DNA of 64,000 nucleotides from Sphaerothrix gracilis (GTDB lineage: Bacteria > Cyanobacteriota > Cyanobacteriia > Phormidesmidales > Phormidesmidaceae). This document shows, piece after piece, positions 51,631 through 61,277 of the stretch. Within the stretch, counting starts at the first letter, position 1; the number at the start of each line of letters is the position of its first letter. Position numbers and translations under genes: made by a program. Below the pieces are notes generated by a model, which saw nothing but the letters and a program-made list of their open reading frames with translations, made no database searches and had not been told where the DNA came from. The DNA is taken from the NCBI RefSeq assembly GCF_030405905.1, contig NZ_JASATW010000016.1, positions 1-64,000 of the forward strand, in the 5' to 3' direction.

Positions 51631-52596
51631 TTAGGAGCTAGCGGCCAGCGCAGCTAAAACCGTATCGTGAATAGCGCCGTTGCTCACTACCACTCCGCGA
51701 TTATCCTGCATGCGATCGCTCTTAGAGAAGTCCAAAGGCTTGCCGTTCATATCGGTGACCTGGCCGCCAGCCTCTTCCACGACGAGAACACCTGCGGCGT
51801 GATCCCAAATTTTTTCGCGGTAGTCTGGTGACTTGGGTGATGGCAGTCGCAGATAGAGTGCTGCTTCTCCGGTTGCCACCGCCGCATACTTAGCCTGACT
51901 GTCCATGCGGATTGAATCTGCTGTAATACCCACTGCTTTCGCCACTGCTGACTGCTGGGACTGATCGCCGTGTCCAGATTCCACACTTTCAACAAATCGC
52001 AATCGTGCTTTGTCTGCGGTCTGCAACACCTGCACTGACTTAACGGGCTGGCCTGCAGCCGTTAGAAGCTCTGTCCCTTGACCTCTCACAGCCACCAAAA
52101 CTATCCCTTGCTGACCGTCAATTTCTAAAGCAGGGCAGGCCAGTACGCCGACTTTAATATCCCCCTCCTCAATCAGCGCCAGCGCCACGGCGTACTGGTC
52201 GCCTCGCAAAAAGCCTTTCGTGCCGTCAATCGGATCGAGCGTCCAGTAGCGTGAGCTAACCTGACCGTTCCCCTGATCAATCCAGTCAGCTACTTTTTCC
52301 GGCGTCGCCGCTGGATCAATTGCCTGCACGTACTTCGTCACTTTATCTAACTGCTGGCTCATATCGGCTTGACGCAGGGTAGCCGCATCCTCTTCCCCCA
52401 CCACCGGGTCATCAGGAAAAGCCTCAGCTAGGGCATGGCAAATCAGAGCCTGAGAGCCAAAGTCAGCAACTGTTACTGGGCTGCGATCCTTCTTTTCAAT
52501 CGCTTCGGGCGTAATTTGCTGCCGCACTTGCTGGCAGAGCTTAGCAGCGGCGATCGCAGCTTGAACCGCAACTTGTTTTTCGGTGTCGTAGACCAT
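51631..52596 (-). CDS. 3'(2'),5'-bisphosphate nucleotidase
   Basis: The 321-residue product belongs to the inositol-monophosphatase/Hal2/CysQ superfamily and probably removes the 3' phosphate of PAP or PAPS, which arise in sulfate assimilation and sulfation. Mg/Li sites are visible: VVGEED (about 71-76), WTLDPIDGTKGFLRGDQYAVALALI (central), and a C-terminal WDHAAGVLVVEEAGGQVTD. The Hal2-like insert is of usual length. Sensitivity to Li or Na is known for the family. It has no direct operon partner. Confidence 0.88.
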   Translation of the reverse strand: MVYDTEKQVAVQAAIAAAKLCQQVRQQITPEAIEKKDRSPVTVADFGSQALICHALAEAFPDDPVVGEEDAATLRQADMSQQLDKVTKYVQAIDPAATPEKVADWIDQGNGQVSSRYWTLDPIDGTKGFLRGDQYAVALALIEEGDIKVGVLACPALEIDGQQGIVLVAVRGQGTELLTAAGQPVKSVQVLQTADKARLRFVESVESGHGDQSQQSAVAKAVGITADSIRMDSQAKYAAVATGEAALYLRLPSPKSPDYREKIWDHAAGVLVVEEAGGQVTDMNGKPLDFSKSDRMQDNRGVVVSNGAIHDTVLAALAASS

Positions 52597-52675
52597 GCAG
52601 CTATTTAAGTGGAGTAGTTTTCTGCTCTAGTCTACTGTTGTGCCGATCAATTGGCCGTAGATTCTTGAGGCTGAT

Positions 52676-53578
52676 TTACTTAAACTTTAAGCTTTGCCAG
52701 CCTTGCTGCCGCAGCCGATTGAGGCCGTCGCGTGTTCCCCAAAACTGACAGCAAAAAGCGGCGACCTGAGCAGACTGAGTCAAAGCCTGAACAAAAGTGC
52801 TGTGGGGCTGTAAAATCCAGTGGCAAAACGCGCCGTGAAAAATATCCCCTGCTCCTAAGGTGTCAACAGCCCTAACCTGGGGTACCGATAGCGTCCCCTG
52901 CTCCTGAAACTGCCAAAATTCGATTGGGCGATCGCCGTGGGTGACGGCAATTTGCGCAATTCCCAAGTCTTGTAGGTAAGCGACAACCTCCGGGGTGGAC
53001 TGGCAACCCGGTGGATAGAAGTTTTCTGAGCAAATGGCGTAGGTAGCCTGGGGTAGAACGTGTTCAAAACCAGGTTTCCAGCTACCACCATCAATCACCA
53101 CCGGAATCTGCTGAACTTTGGCCTGCTGAGCCACCCTCTGACTAACGGCCATCTGATGACCATCGATGAGCACAACTTCGGCTGTGAGTTCGGGCGGCAG
53201 GTTGTGAGGTGCTGCCTGCAGATCTACGGCATTGCGCGAAACCACAGCGCGATCGCCCGTGGACTGGGTTACTAAAATAGAGGAGGCGGGCAGCATTTGA
53301 GCGTAGTGCGGCATCAGGTCAAAAGATTGAACCTGTTGCTGCTGTAGTTCTTGCCGCAGCAGCCCTGATAGAGGATGCTGGCCTAAAACGCTCATTAGCT
53401 GTGCAATATTGCCCAGGCTTTGAAAAGCGATCGCCGCGTTGGTTGCAGGCCCGCCCGCCGTCATCAGGCTGGCTGAGGCGACTAGTTTCTCATTAGCCTG
53501 AGGCACACGGGGAACCTGATAGATTAAGTCGAGGGTGGTCATGCCGACAAAGAGACCACGCTTGGGCTGTTCACGCAT
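52676..53578 (-). CDS. PfkB family carbohydrate kinase
   Basis: From the ATG at 53578 (a TTG at 53593 would add five residues) the product has 300 residues. It shows ribokinase-fold signatures: TTLDLIYQVPRVPQANEKLVA, GGPATNAAIAFQSLG (first motif) and DTLGAGDIFHGAF (second motif, with the catalytic Asp). Members phosphorylate sugars, adenosine or related alcohols; the substrate cannot be told from sequence. It is divergent from rsmI with only 23 bp between starts, so the promoters must overlap with the genes. Confidence 0.85.
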   Translation of the reverse strand: MREQPKRGLFVGMTTLDLIYQVPRVPQANEKLVASASLMTAGGPATNAAIAFQSLGNIAQLMSVLGQHPLSGLLRQELQQQQVQSFDLMPHYAQMLPASSILVTQSTGDRAVVSRNAVDLQAAPHNLPPELTAEVVLIDGHQMAVSQRVAQQAKVQQIPVVIDGGSWKPGFEHVLPQATYAICSENFYPPGCQSTPEVVAYLQDLGIAQIAVTHGDRPIEFWQFQEQGTLSVPQVRAVDTLGAGDIFHGAFCHWILQPHSTFVQALTQSAQVAAFCCQFWGTRDGLNRLRQQGWQSLKFK

Positions 53579-53601
53579 AGGCTGGGGTTGCAAATTTACT
53601 A

Positions 53602-54453
53602 GTGACAGAATCGAGCATAGGGGCGCTTTACATTGTAGGGACGCCCATTGGTAATTTAGAGGACATGACGCTGCGAGCGGTGCGGGTGCTGGGGGAAGCT
53701 GACCTGATCGCCGCCGAAGATACTCGCCATACAGGCAAGCTATTACAGCACTTTCAGATCAAGACACCGCAGCTTAGCTATCATGAACATAATCAGCAGC
53801 AGCGTATTCCAGAAATCTTGCGGCTGCTTCAGCAGGGTAAAACAGTTGCTCTGGTTTCTGACGCGGGGATGCCGGGAATTTCTGATCCGGGCTATGAGCT
53901 AGTCAAAGCGTGTCGGGCGGCCAACCTGCCAGTAATTCCGATTCCAGGTGTGACCGCTGCCATTACCGCGATCGCCGCTTCCGGTTTACCCACCGATCGC
54001 TTCACTTTTGAAGGTTTTCTGCCCGCTAAGGGCAAGGCCAGACGCGATCGCCTCCAGGCTATCCAGTCAGAACCATGCACCCTAATCTTTTACGAAGCCC
54101 CTCACCGCTTGGAAAAGACGCTGGCTGATTTAGCCGATACCTTGGGCGGCGATCGCCTAATCACGACCGCCCGCGAACTCACTAAGCGCTACGAGGAGTT
54201 TTGGCAGGGAACCCTGACTGAAGCGATCGCTCACTACCAAACCACGTCACCCAAAGGAGAATTCACCCTGGTTGTAGCCGGTGCACCAGCAGATAACCTG
54301 TTACTCACCAGCCCAGCAGAAATCCGGGCAGCACTGGCGGCGCTGATGAACCAGGGCTTATCGCGATCGCAGGCCAGTCGTCAAATAGCGCCGCAGACTA
54401 ACCTGTCCCGTCAGCAAGTTTACAAATTGGCAATTGCGCCCGAGACAGAGTAA
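53602..54453 (+). CDS. rsmI: 16S rRNA (cytidine-1402 2'-O) methyltransferase
   Basis: RsmI methylates C1402 of 16S rRNA at the ribose, tuning start-codon decoding. The 283-residue product has the SAM-binding SPOUT-unlike tetrapyrrole-methylase fold: YIVGTPIGNLEDMTLRA (about 10-26), AEDTRHTGKLLQHF, LVSDAGMPGISDPGYELVKAC and FEGFLPAKGKARRDRL. All are diagnostic. Start is a GTG at 53602. Length fits. Confidence 0.93.
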   Translation: MTESSIGALYIVGTPIGNLEDMTLRAVRVLGEADLIAAEDTRHTGKLLQHFQIKTPQLSYHEHNQQQRIPEILRLLQQGKTVALVSDAGMPGISDPGYELVKACRAANLPVIPIPGVTAAITAIAASGLPTDRFTFEGFLPAKGKARRDRLQAIQSEPCTLIFYEAPHRLEKTLADLADTLGGDRLITTARELTKRYEEFWQGTLTEAIAHYQTTSPKGEFTLVVAGAPADNLLLTSPAEIRAALAALMNQGLSRSQASRQIAPQTNLSRQQVYKLAIAPETE

Positions 54454-54747
54454 GTCAGCTAAAGATTCGATCTTTCGGCTCCTTCCTTGGGTAGATATAA
54501 AACTCTATTTCCTTCAGTTTGCTATTTCTTTAAATAGAACGTTTGTCTTTTAAGATTTAGTGATCTATACATCAAAAGTTCCTGAGAGCTTTGGCAAGGA
54601 ATTATCTTTTCAATATCAGGAAGTTTAATTTTGACTAACAATTAAAAAGCTCCAGAAGATTGTGTTTTTGGCGATCTTCTGGCTTTGATCTATCTATTAA
54701 TCAGAGTTGACTACCTCAATTTCAAAAATTTTGCCCCTCCTCATCCA

Positions 54748-56373
54748 ATGTTCGTTGAAAATATACAAAACAAATTAAGGGTAGTACCTTCAACTAGATT
54801 TTGGGTAACGCCTCTAACAAATTACCTGCAAATTTTTATTGCTGCATCCGTAGTTTTAGGCATTTTTTTTCGATTTGCCAACCTAGATTTGAAGCCTTTT
54901 TGGGTTGATGAAGTCATCAACACCCATTACACGTTCGGCTACACAGAGGTAGATATCGGCAATCAGGTTCAAGACTGGCAGGGTCAGGCTATCAGTATTG
55001 AAGAACTACACAGATTTCAGTCGCCCAGCCCCAATAAAACCCCGGTCGATACGATTAGAGCGCTAGCGCTTGAAGAACCTCAAAGCCCCCCCCTCTACTA
55101 TCTTTTACTGAGAGGATGGATACAAATTTTTGGCGATTCTGTCGCTATCCGAAGAAGCCTATCCGTTTTCTTTAGTCTGCTCACTTTTCCCTGTATTTAT
55201 TGGCTGAGCAAAGAGTTATTCAACTCAAATTTAGTCGCTTGGCTATCTGTAACGCTGTTCTCAGTTTCTCCCATTCACATTATCTATGCTCAAGAAGCTC
55301 GCTATTACGCCGCCTGGACGGCAATAGTTGCTTTATCTAGTGCAGTTTTTTTATGGTCAGTTCGATGTAAACACAGCTTGGCATGGGTGCTCTATGCAGC
55401 CACTTTGACCGTAGGACTATACATATATCCTTTCACAGGTCTAATTGCCATCAGTCATGGAATTTATTTAGCGTTTATCAACAAGTTTAAGCTGAACCAG
55501 GAAACTGTTAATTATCTGCTGTCGCTTTTTGCTAGCGTTGTTGCTTTTGCGCCGTGGGGCTGGCTGATCGCTATTAACTCTGGCCAAATGTCTGACTGGA
55601 GACAGCAAAAAATACCTCTGCTGATGCTGGTAAAAGCCTGGCTGTCTAGCTTAAGTATTACGCTATGGGATTTTTATGGGGATGGCTTATGGAGTATTTC
55701 AAACAAAGAATTTTTATTGATCTTTTTTCTGCTTGTTTTATTTGGGTATGCGTTTTACTGTCTAATTCGCGGTACTTCTAGAAAAAGCTGGCTTTTTATC
55801 TTAGTGCTGATATTAGTGCCTTGGCTTTTTTTAGCACTGCCGGATCTAATTAAAGGCGGAATACGCTCAACTATTCCCCGTTATTTAATGTCCTGCTACT
55901 TGGGCATACAGCTAGCAACTGCATATACCTTCGGGACTAAAATCAGTCTAAATCCGACCAGTTTTCTACAGCGAAGAATATGGAAATTCATCCTCTACAT
56001 AACCCTATCAATTAGTCTTTTTTCCTGTTTGACTTATTCCCAAGCAAAAGTTTGGTGGAACAAGAGTAACAATGTTGATAATCCTAAAATTTCTAAACTT
56101 ATCAATAAGTCTGAAAGTGCTCTGGTAATTGCCAGGCTCACAAGCAACGATGGTAGATCAATTCTCTCATTGAGTTACTCTTTAGAGCCGAACGTCCAAC
56201 TTCAGCTACTGCATGACGAGTTTAACGCGCCCAAAATTCCCGATGGATTCGCAGATATTTTCTTGTACTCGCTGCCCGACACGTTGAAAGAAGATATCAA
56301 GGCGGAAAACAACGCTGAGATTGAGGTGGTTTACCAAGGCAACACGCGAGTTTTGGAAAAGCTCAAGCAATAA
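54748..56373 (+). CDS. GT39/ArnT-like membrane glycosyltransferase
   Basis: From the ATG at 54748 (541 residues; a TTG at 54685 would add 21) this is an integral membrane protein with about ten to twelve hydrophobic helices. The first helix is followed by FANLDLKPFWVDEVIN, with the acidic motif (WVDE) expected for lipid-phosphate-sugar transferases of the PMT/ArnT/GT39 superfamily. EEPQSPPLYYLLLRGW and SPIHIIYAQEARYYA follow in the pattern of this group. The DNA is clearly richer in A and T than its neighbours and has few GCGATCGC sites. Sugar and acceptor are unknown. A strong terminator follows. Confidence 0.8.
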   Translation: MFVENIQNKLRVVPSTRFWVTPLTNYLQIFIAASVVLGIFFRFANLDLKPFWVDEVINTHYTFGYTEVDIGNQVQDWQGQAISIEELHRFQSPSPNKTPVDTIRALALEEPQSPPLYYLLLRGWIQIFGDSVAIRRSLSVFFSLLTFPCIYWLSKELFNSNLVAWLSVTLFSVSPIHIIYAQEARYYAAWTAIVALSSAVFLWSVRCKHSLAWVLYAATLTVGLYIYPFTGLIAISHGIYLAFINKFKLNQETVNYLLSLFASVVAFAPWGWLIAINSGQMSDWRQQKIPLLMLVKAWLSSLSITLWDFYGDGLWSISNKEFLLIFFLLVLFGYAFYCLIRGTSRKSWLFILVLILVPWLFLALPDLIKGGIRSTIPRYLMSCYLGIQLATAYTFGTKISLNPTSFLQRRIWKFILYITLSISLFSCLTYSQAKVWWNKSNNVDNPKISKLINKSESALVIARLTSNDGRSILSLSYSLEPNVQLQLLHDEFNAPKIPDGFADIFLYSLPDTLKEDIKAENNAEIEVVYQGNTRVLEKLKQ

Positions 56374-56405
56374 GTTGCCGCCTCACAAATATCTTGAGGA
56401 TCTAA

Positions 56406-56450
56406 AAAACGACTAGCAAGGATGGATAAATTATCCTCGCTAGTCGTTTT
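56406..56450. terminator. Bidirectional terminator
   Basis: An 18-base arm at 56406-56423 pairs with 56433-56450 (one G-T wobble) around a nine-base loop. The stem ends in AAAA on the left and TTTT on the right, so it can stop both the glycosyltransferase (plus) and the ATP synthase operon (minus). Confidence 0.85.
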
Positions 56451-56476
56451 ACTATTGTTTTAGTAATAGCTGAGTT

Positions 56477-57424
56477 TTAGCCCAATGCTTCAGCTCCGCC
56501 AACAACTTCTAGAATTTCCTGAGTAATTGCGGCCTGACGCGCCTTGTTGTAAGACAGGGTTAGGGTTTTCACTAGCTCGGAAGCATTGTCGCTGGCATTG
56601 TTCATCGCCGTCATCCGCGCGGCCAGTTCACTAGCAGCAGCTTCTTGTAGCGCCCGCAGAATTTGGTTGTTGAGGTAGAGCGGCAATAAAGCGTCTAGAA
56701 TTTGTACCGGATCCTGTTCGAAAATCATGTCCTGGGGCAGATTTTCCAGAGGCGATTCTACCCGCTCACGCTCAACCCGAAACTGACCGCCGCGCGTAGT
56801 CAAGCGGAAGATTTCGTCATCCGAGGCTTCTAGACCTTGAGGATCAAGCGGCAGCAGGGTTTGTACGACTGGGCGAGAGCTAATCAGCGAAACAAACTTA
56901 GTATAGACTAGCTCAACTCGATCAACTGTCCCTGAAAGAAACAGTGAAAGCAGCTCGTCGGCAATATTTGATGCTTCCTCAGCCGTCGGGATTTGCTCTA
57001 GCTCAGTAAAAGAAGCGCTAATGGGGACATCACGGCGCTTGAAGTGTTGGTTAGCTTTGCGGCCTACAATAACGTACTTATAGCCTACGCCCTCTTTTTC
57101 CAACTCTTTGGCACGGATTTCAGCCCGCTTGATAACGTTGATGTTATAGCCGCCGCAAAGACCGCGATCGCCAGAAATAACCAGCAATCCAACGTTCTCA
57201 ACTTCTCTCTGCTTCAGCAGCGGCAGATCGGCATCTTCAAAGCGGAGACGGGTTTGTAGCCCGTAGAGCACCTGAGCTAGCCGGTCGGCAAAGGGACGAG
57301 TTGCCGTTACCTGCTCTTGTGCCCGCCGAACCTTGGCGGCAGCCACCAAGCGCATAGCTTCGGTAATTTTGCGCGTATTCTTAACTGACTTAATGCGATC
57401 GCGAATAGATTTGAGATTTGGCAT
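56477..57424 (-). CDS. atpC: ATP synthase gamma subunit
   Basis: Gamma is the central rotating shaft of F1. From the ATG at 57424 the product is 315 residues, beginning PNLKSIRDRIKSVKNTRKITEAM, with the C-terminal LTLSYNKARQAAITQEILEVVGGAEAL. The cyanobacterial insert (about 195-235, including GQFRVERERVESP) is present, but without the two cysteines of the chloroplast redox switch. Last gene of the operon; the beta and epsilon genes are elsewhere, as usual in cyanobacteria. (Also named atpG in other systems.). Confidence 0.94.
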   Translation of the reverse strand: MPNLKSIRDRIKSVKNTRKITEAMRLVAAAKVRRAQEQVTATRPFADRLAQVLYGLQTRLRFEDADLPLLKQREVENVGLLVISGDRGLCGGYNINVIKRAEIRAKELEKEGVGYKYVIVGRKANQHFKRRDVPISASFTELEQIPTAEEASNIADELLSLFLSGTVDRVELVYTKFVSLISSRPVVQTLLPLDPQGLEASDDEIFRLTTRGGQFRVERERVESPLENLPQDMIFEQDPVQILDALLPLYLNNQILRALQEAAASELAARMTAMNNASDNASELVKTLTLSYNKARQAAITQEILEVVGGAEALG

Positions 57425-57505
57425 CGGCCTTCCTCGTACCGGTGATATCAAAGGCAGTGGGAGTAGCTGCTGTCTGTTGTCAACAGCTACCCACTAACAC
57501 GGAGC

Positions 57506-59023
57506 TTAGACAGTCGCCATGAAGGCTTGCTTGGCTTCAGTAATGCCTTCTTCAAGCAGGCTGATAATCTCGTCATTGAGCTTTTTCTCGTTTCTGACTA
57601 GCTCAGCATACTTGGGCTTATTGTTGCGGATATACTCGCGCATCTCAACGGCGAAGTTAGATACTTTCTCCACCGGTACATCATCCATAAAGCCATTGAT
57701 ACCGGCGTAGATGATCGCGATTTGCTCCTCAACCGGCAGTGGCGAATATTGAGGCTGCTTCAGCAGTTCCCGGAGACGCTGACCGCGAGCTAGCTGTTTC
57801 TGCGTGGCCTGATCCAGGTCAGAAGCAAACTGGGCGAACGCCTGCAGTTCGTCGTACTGAGCTAGCTCCAGCTTCACCTTACCAGCTACCTTCTTCATGG
57901 CCTTAATCTGCGCGGCTGATCCCACCCGTGAAACGGAAATACCGGCGTTGATGGCAGGCCGCAGGCCGGAGTTAAACAGGTCAGAAGACAAGAAAATCTG
58001 ACCGTCTGTAATAGAAATTACGTTGGTGGGAATGTAGGCTGAAACGTCACCTGCCTGGGTTTCGATAATCGGCAGTGCCGTCATGCTGCCTTCGCCGAGG
58101 GCAGGGCTTAGTTTGGCTGCCCGCTCTAGCAGACGGGAGTGGAGATAGAAAACGTCACCGGGGTAAGCTTCCCGTCCGGGCGGACGACGCAGCAGCAGCG
58201 ACATCTGACGATAGGCTTGAGCTTGTTTGGTCAGGTCATCATAGATCACCAGGGTATGGCGACCGTTATACATGAAGTATTCAGCTAGCGCTGCGCCGGT
58301 ATAGGGAGCGAGATACTGCAGCGGAGCCGGGTCATTGGCATTGGCAGCGACTACAATGGTGTACTCCATTGCGCCCCGCTCTTCCAAAACGCTGACGATC
58401 TGCGCTACCGAAGAGGCTTTTTGACCAATTGCTACGTAAACACAGACTACGTTTTGGTCGTGCTGGTTGAGAATGGTGTCGATCGCGATCGCAGTTTTGC
58501 CAGTTTGGCGATCGCCAATGATTAGCTCTCGCTGACCGCGTCCTACCGGAATCATAGCGTCAATAGCCGTAATCCCTGTCTGCAGCGGCTCGTAAACTGA
58601 CTTCCGCTCAATAATGCCAGGCGCTCCCGACTCAATTAGACGAGTTTCAGAAGTTTGAATATCGCCTTTGCCATCTAGCGGACGAGCGAGAGAATCCACA
58701 ACGCGGCCCAGCAGGGCTTCGCCTACCGGAACTTCAGCAATCCGCCCCGTTGACTTAACCGAACTCCCTTCTTGAATATCGCGGCCGCTGCCCATCAGCA
58801 CCGCGCCCACGTTATCTTCTTCCAGGTTGAGGGCGATACCCACAGTACCGTCTTCAAACTCCAGCAGTTCACCTGCCATCGCCTTATCTAGGCCATAAAT
58901 TCGAGCAATACCGTCTCCAACCTGGAGTACTGTTCCCACGTTGGAAACTTTAATCTCCTGATCGTACTGTTCGATCTGCTGTCGAATAATGCTGCTAATT
59001 TCGTCAGGTCTGATGCTTACCAT
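57506..59023 (-). CDS. atpA: ATP synthase alpha subunit
   Basis: Alpha is the non-catalytic nucleotide-binding F1 subunit. The 505-residue product has the ATP loop GDRQTGKT (169-176), VYVAIGQKASSVAQ and ALPIIETQAGDVSAYIPTNVISITDGQ (in two parts). Length is normal. It starts 61 bp downstream of atpH and is followed by the gamma gene 81 bp on, all on one strand. Confidence 0.97.
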   Translation of the reverse strand: MVSIRPDEISSIIRQQIEQYDQEIKVSNVGTVLQVGDGIARIYGLDKAMAGELLEFEDGTVGIALNLEEDNVGAVLMGSGRDIQEGSSVKSTGRIAEVPVGEALLGRVVDSLARPLDGKGDIQTSETRLIESGAPGIIERKSVYEPLQTGITAIDAMIPVGRGQRELIIGDRQTGKTAIAIDTILNQHDQNVVCVYVAIGQKASSVAQIVSVLEERGAMEYTIVVAANANDPAPLQYLAPYTGAALAEYFMYNGRHTLVIYDDLTKQAQAYRQMSLLLRRPPGREAYPGDVFYLHSRLLERAAKLSPALGEGSMTALPIIETQAGDVSAYIPTNVISITDGQIFLSSDLFNSGLRPAINAGISVSRVGSAAQIKAMKKVAGKVKLELAQYDELQAFAQFASDLDQATQKQLARGQRLRELLKQPQYSPLPVEEQIAIIYAGINGFMDDVPVEKVSNFAVEMREYIRNNKPKYAELVRNEKKLNDEIISLLEEGITEAKQAFMATV

Positions 59024-59083
59024 AAAAGTTACTGAATCTCTAAGAACAGTGAGTAGGTTATCAAAAGTGCGAGCAAGTCAGAA

Positions 59084-59644
59084 TCAGGCGGCACTGCCGA
59101 GCTGTAGTCCAATTCGACGAAGCTGACTGCGAAGGCTGGCATCAACCACCTGAGAACCAACCTTAATAATGACGCCCCCTAGCAGATCGGGATCAATTTG
59201 AGTTTCCAAATCGACACCTTGAGCCTCCGTCATCGACAAAACCTTTTGACGTACAGACTCCTTCTGTTCGTCTGTCAGTTCGATGGCAGAAGTCACTTCA
59301 GCCAGCACCGTCTTGTTCAAATCCCGCAGCAATGACTGATACTGCTTCAAAACGCCTGTCAGCAGAGAGATACGCCCTCTGTCAATCAGCAGCATGAGAA
59401 AGTTGAGCATGTAGGGATGAAGACTCTCTGAGGCCACCTGACGCAGAACAGATTTCTTTGCCTCTGCGCCCACTAGCGGGCTGCCCAAAAACTGATTGAG
59501 TTCTGCTGACTCCTGCAGAATCGAGAGCAAGCCAGCGGCGTCTTCACCAAAGCGATCGGTTAAACTCTGATCCTTCGCCAAAGACATCAGTCCCTGCGCG
59601 TAGGGGTCGATAATTTCTGAATTAACTAGACTGCCGCTCATCAA
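59084..59644 (-). CDS. atpH: ATP synthase delta subunit
   Basis: Delta links F1 to the peripheral stalk (OSCP). The 186-residue product has YAQGLMSLAKDQ at the start and the family C-terminal pattern DPDLLGGVIIKVGSQVVDASLRSQL. It overlaps atpF by four bases (stop/start overlap at 59641-59644), indicating translational coupling. (Also called atpD in cyanobacteria.). Confidence 0.94.
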   Translation of the reverse strand: MMSGSLVNSEIIDPYAQGLMSLAKDQSLTDRFGEDAAGLLSILQESAELNQFLGSPLVGAEAKKSVLRQVASESLHPYMLNFLMLLIDRGRISLLTGVLKQYQSLLRDLNKTVLAEVTSAIELTDEQKESVRQKVLSMTEAQGVDLETQIDPDLLGGVIIKVGSQVVDASLRSQLRRIGLQLGSAA

Positions 59645-60174
59645 CGACCTCCTAACAGTGCAATACTCTTGTCTACTAGCTGTCGCTGGACATCTTCATT
59701 AAGCCGGTCGGCTAGCTGGGCTTCAACTCGGTCCATTGCCAGAGCCGCTATGCGCTTCTGCAATTCCCGCATAACCTTGTCTTGCTGAGCTGACAAATCC
59801 TGCTCAGCCGCCGCCTGCAATCGCTCAACGTCTTTGTCGGCCTGCTGCAAGATTTCACCCCTGGCCCGCGTCGCGTTTTCTTCAGCTCTCGCCTTGATTT
59901 GCTCCGCTTCAACCTGAGCCTGAGCTAGCTTCTGCTGCTGCTCAGCCAGCGCCGAGGAGGCTTCCTGCTTGCGTTTCTCGGCTGCTTTGATAGCGGCTTC
60001 AATCTCTTGCCGACGGGTTGCCAGGGTATTCCCCAGAAACTTACTGCCGAAGTAAAATAAGACACCAATAATAATTGCCAGGTTGATCAGATTTGTCTCT
60101 AGCAAATCAAAATTCAGCCCTACGCCACCTTCTTCGACAGCTAGCAATCTGAAAAAAACTATACTTTCCATCAC
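59641..60174 (-). CDS. atpF: ATP synthase subunit b
   Basis: Subunit b forms half of the peripheral stalk. The 177-residue product has one N-terminal membrane helix (about 27-47: LINLAIIIGVLFYFGSKFLG), then a long charged coiled coil (55-165). The C-terminus carries the delta-binding part. Its start region overlaps nothing upstream; the stop overlaps atpH. Confidence 0.93.
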   Translation of the reverse strand: MMESIVFFRLLAVEEGGVGLNFDLLETNLINLAIIIGVLFYFGSKFLGNTLATRRQEIEAAIKAAEKRKQEASSALAEQQQKLAQAQVEAEQIKARAEENATRARGEILQQADKDVERLQAAAEQDLSAQQDKVMRELQKRIAALAMDRVEAQLADRLNEDVQRQLVDKSIALLGGR

Positions 60175-60284
60175 GGATACACGCTGCCCACAGTAATCAA
60201 AGTCACTTCAAATAATCAAAGGTTGGCAGCTTGCAGCTTACTCAAGACGCAGTAGGATGCAAACTACTCGTTATCTAACTTCAG

Positions 60285-60767
60285 CTATGTTGAAACGCCA
60301 GCTAAAACCTTGTTTAAAATTTGCTGACTCAGTTCATCAACCTGGCCTTCAAGCGTGGCCATAGCCGCCGCTTTCTGCTGATCGATTTCCTGCTGCGCTT
60401 GTTCTCGCTTAGCCTGAGCTTCTTGCTGAGCGGCTGCAATCTTAGCAGATGACTGCTTCTGAGCTTCCTCACGGGCGTCAGCAATTAAAGCCTGAGACTG
60501 ACGGCGCGTGTCTGCCAGTTCCTGCTCGTACTGCTGGGCTAAACGCTCAGCTTTTTGCAACCGCTCTTCAGCCTCTGCCTGACTACCGCGAATGTAGCCA
60601 TCACGCTCATCGATCGCGTTGCCTAAGGGCTTGTAAAAGACGGCATTTAGAATAACGGCCAAAATCACAAACTGCACAGCAACCAGAGGAAGCGTGGCGT
60701 CAAAGTCAAAGAGACCCCCTCCCTCAGCAGCAGCCTCAACCGCCAATAGCGTTATCCAATATGTCAT
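60285..60767 (-). CDS. atpG: ATP synthase subunit b'
   Basis: Photosynthetic organisms have a second stalk subunit, b', which pairs with b. The 160-residue product has a single membrane helix (about 25-45: LPLVAVQFVILAVILNAVF) followed by YKPLGNAIDERDGYIRG, a typical b' motif, and an Ala/Gln/Glu-rich coiled coil. Position between atpE and atpF is the standard cyanobacterial order. Confidence 0.92.
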   Translation of the reverse strand: MTYWITLLAVEAAAEGGGLFDFDATLPLVAVQFVILAVILNAVFYKPLGNAIDERDGYIRGSQAEAEERLQKAERLAQQYEQELADTRRQSQALIADAREEAQKQSSAKIAAAQQEAQAKREQAQQEIDQQKAAAMATLEGQVDELSQQILNKVLAGVST

Positions 60768-60875
60768 AAGTCAATGCCCTCATGTCATAGAGGGGCTTGA
60801 AAATCAAAACGTTTACTATTGACCCGCAAATTTTAGAGGAAGTTGACTAGCAACTCCCTCTTCCATATCTACTTC

Positions 60876-61121
60876 TTAGCTAAAAGGGTTAGCAAAGAGC
60901 AGAACGAGAGCAACAACCAGGCCGTAAATGGTAAGCGCTTCCATGAAGGCCAAGCTCAGCAGTAGAGTACCGCGAATTTTACCTTCAGCTTCGGGCTGAC
61001 GCGCAATACCTTCTACCGCTTGACCTGCCGCGTTACCCTGACCGATTCCAGGCCCAATAGCTGCTAGACCAACAGCTAATGCAGCAGCTACAACGGAAGC
61101 AGCAGCAATAATAGGATCCAT
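60876..61121 (-). CDS. atpE: ATP synthase subunit c
   Basis: Subunit c builds the proton-driven ring. The 81-residue hairpin has two membrane helices, the glycine motif GPGIGQGN (about 23-30), the loop RQPEAEGKIRGT and the proton-carrying Glu61 in FMEALTIYG. These match cyanobacterial c subunits. The DNA upstream (61217-61253) holds a hairpin between atpB and atpE that could adjust its high expression. Confidence 0.97.
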   Translation of the reverse strand: MDPIIAAASVVAAALAVGLAAIGPGIGQGNAAGQAVEGIARQPEAEGKIRGTLLLSLAFMEALTIYGLVVALVLLFANPFS

Positions 61122-61216
61122 GTGTTCCTTACCTCAAAGTGAAAATTGACAGACTAAAACAGATTTGGAGGGAAAATGAGGCCAGTCAACCTCGATACAT
61201 TAGGCTTTGTGCCTTA

Positions 61217-61253
61217 GTTGATGAGCAGTAAAGGACGTAAGTCCAGCATCAAC
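61217..61253 (-). promoter_or_regulatory. Hairpin between atpB and atpE
   Basis: GTTGATG (61217-61223) pairs with CATCAAC (61247-61253), enclosing GGAC-GTAA-GTCC (61233-61244). It lies in the 156-bp spacer between atpB and atpE on the transcribed (minus) strand. An RNA processing or stability role, giving more c than a, is a plausible inference. Confidence 0.35.
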
Positions 61254-61277
61254 CAACTGTCAACTGAGCGATCTTTA

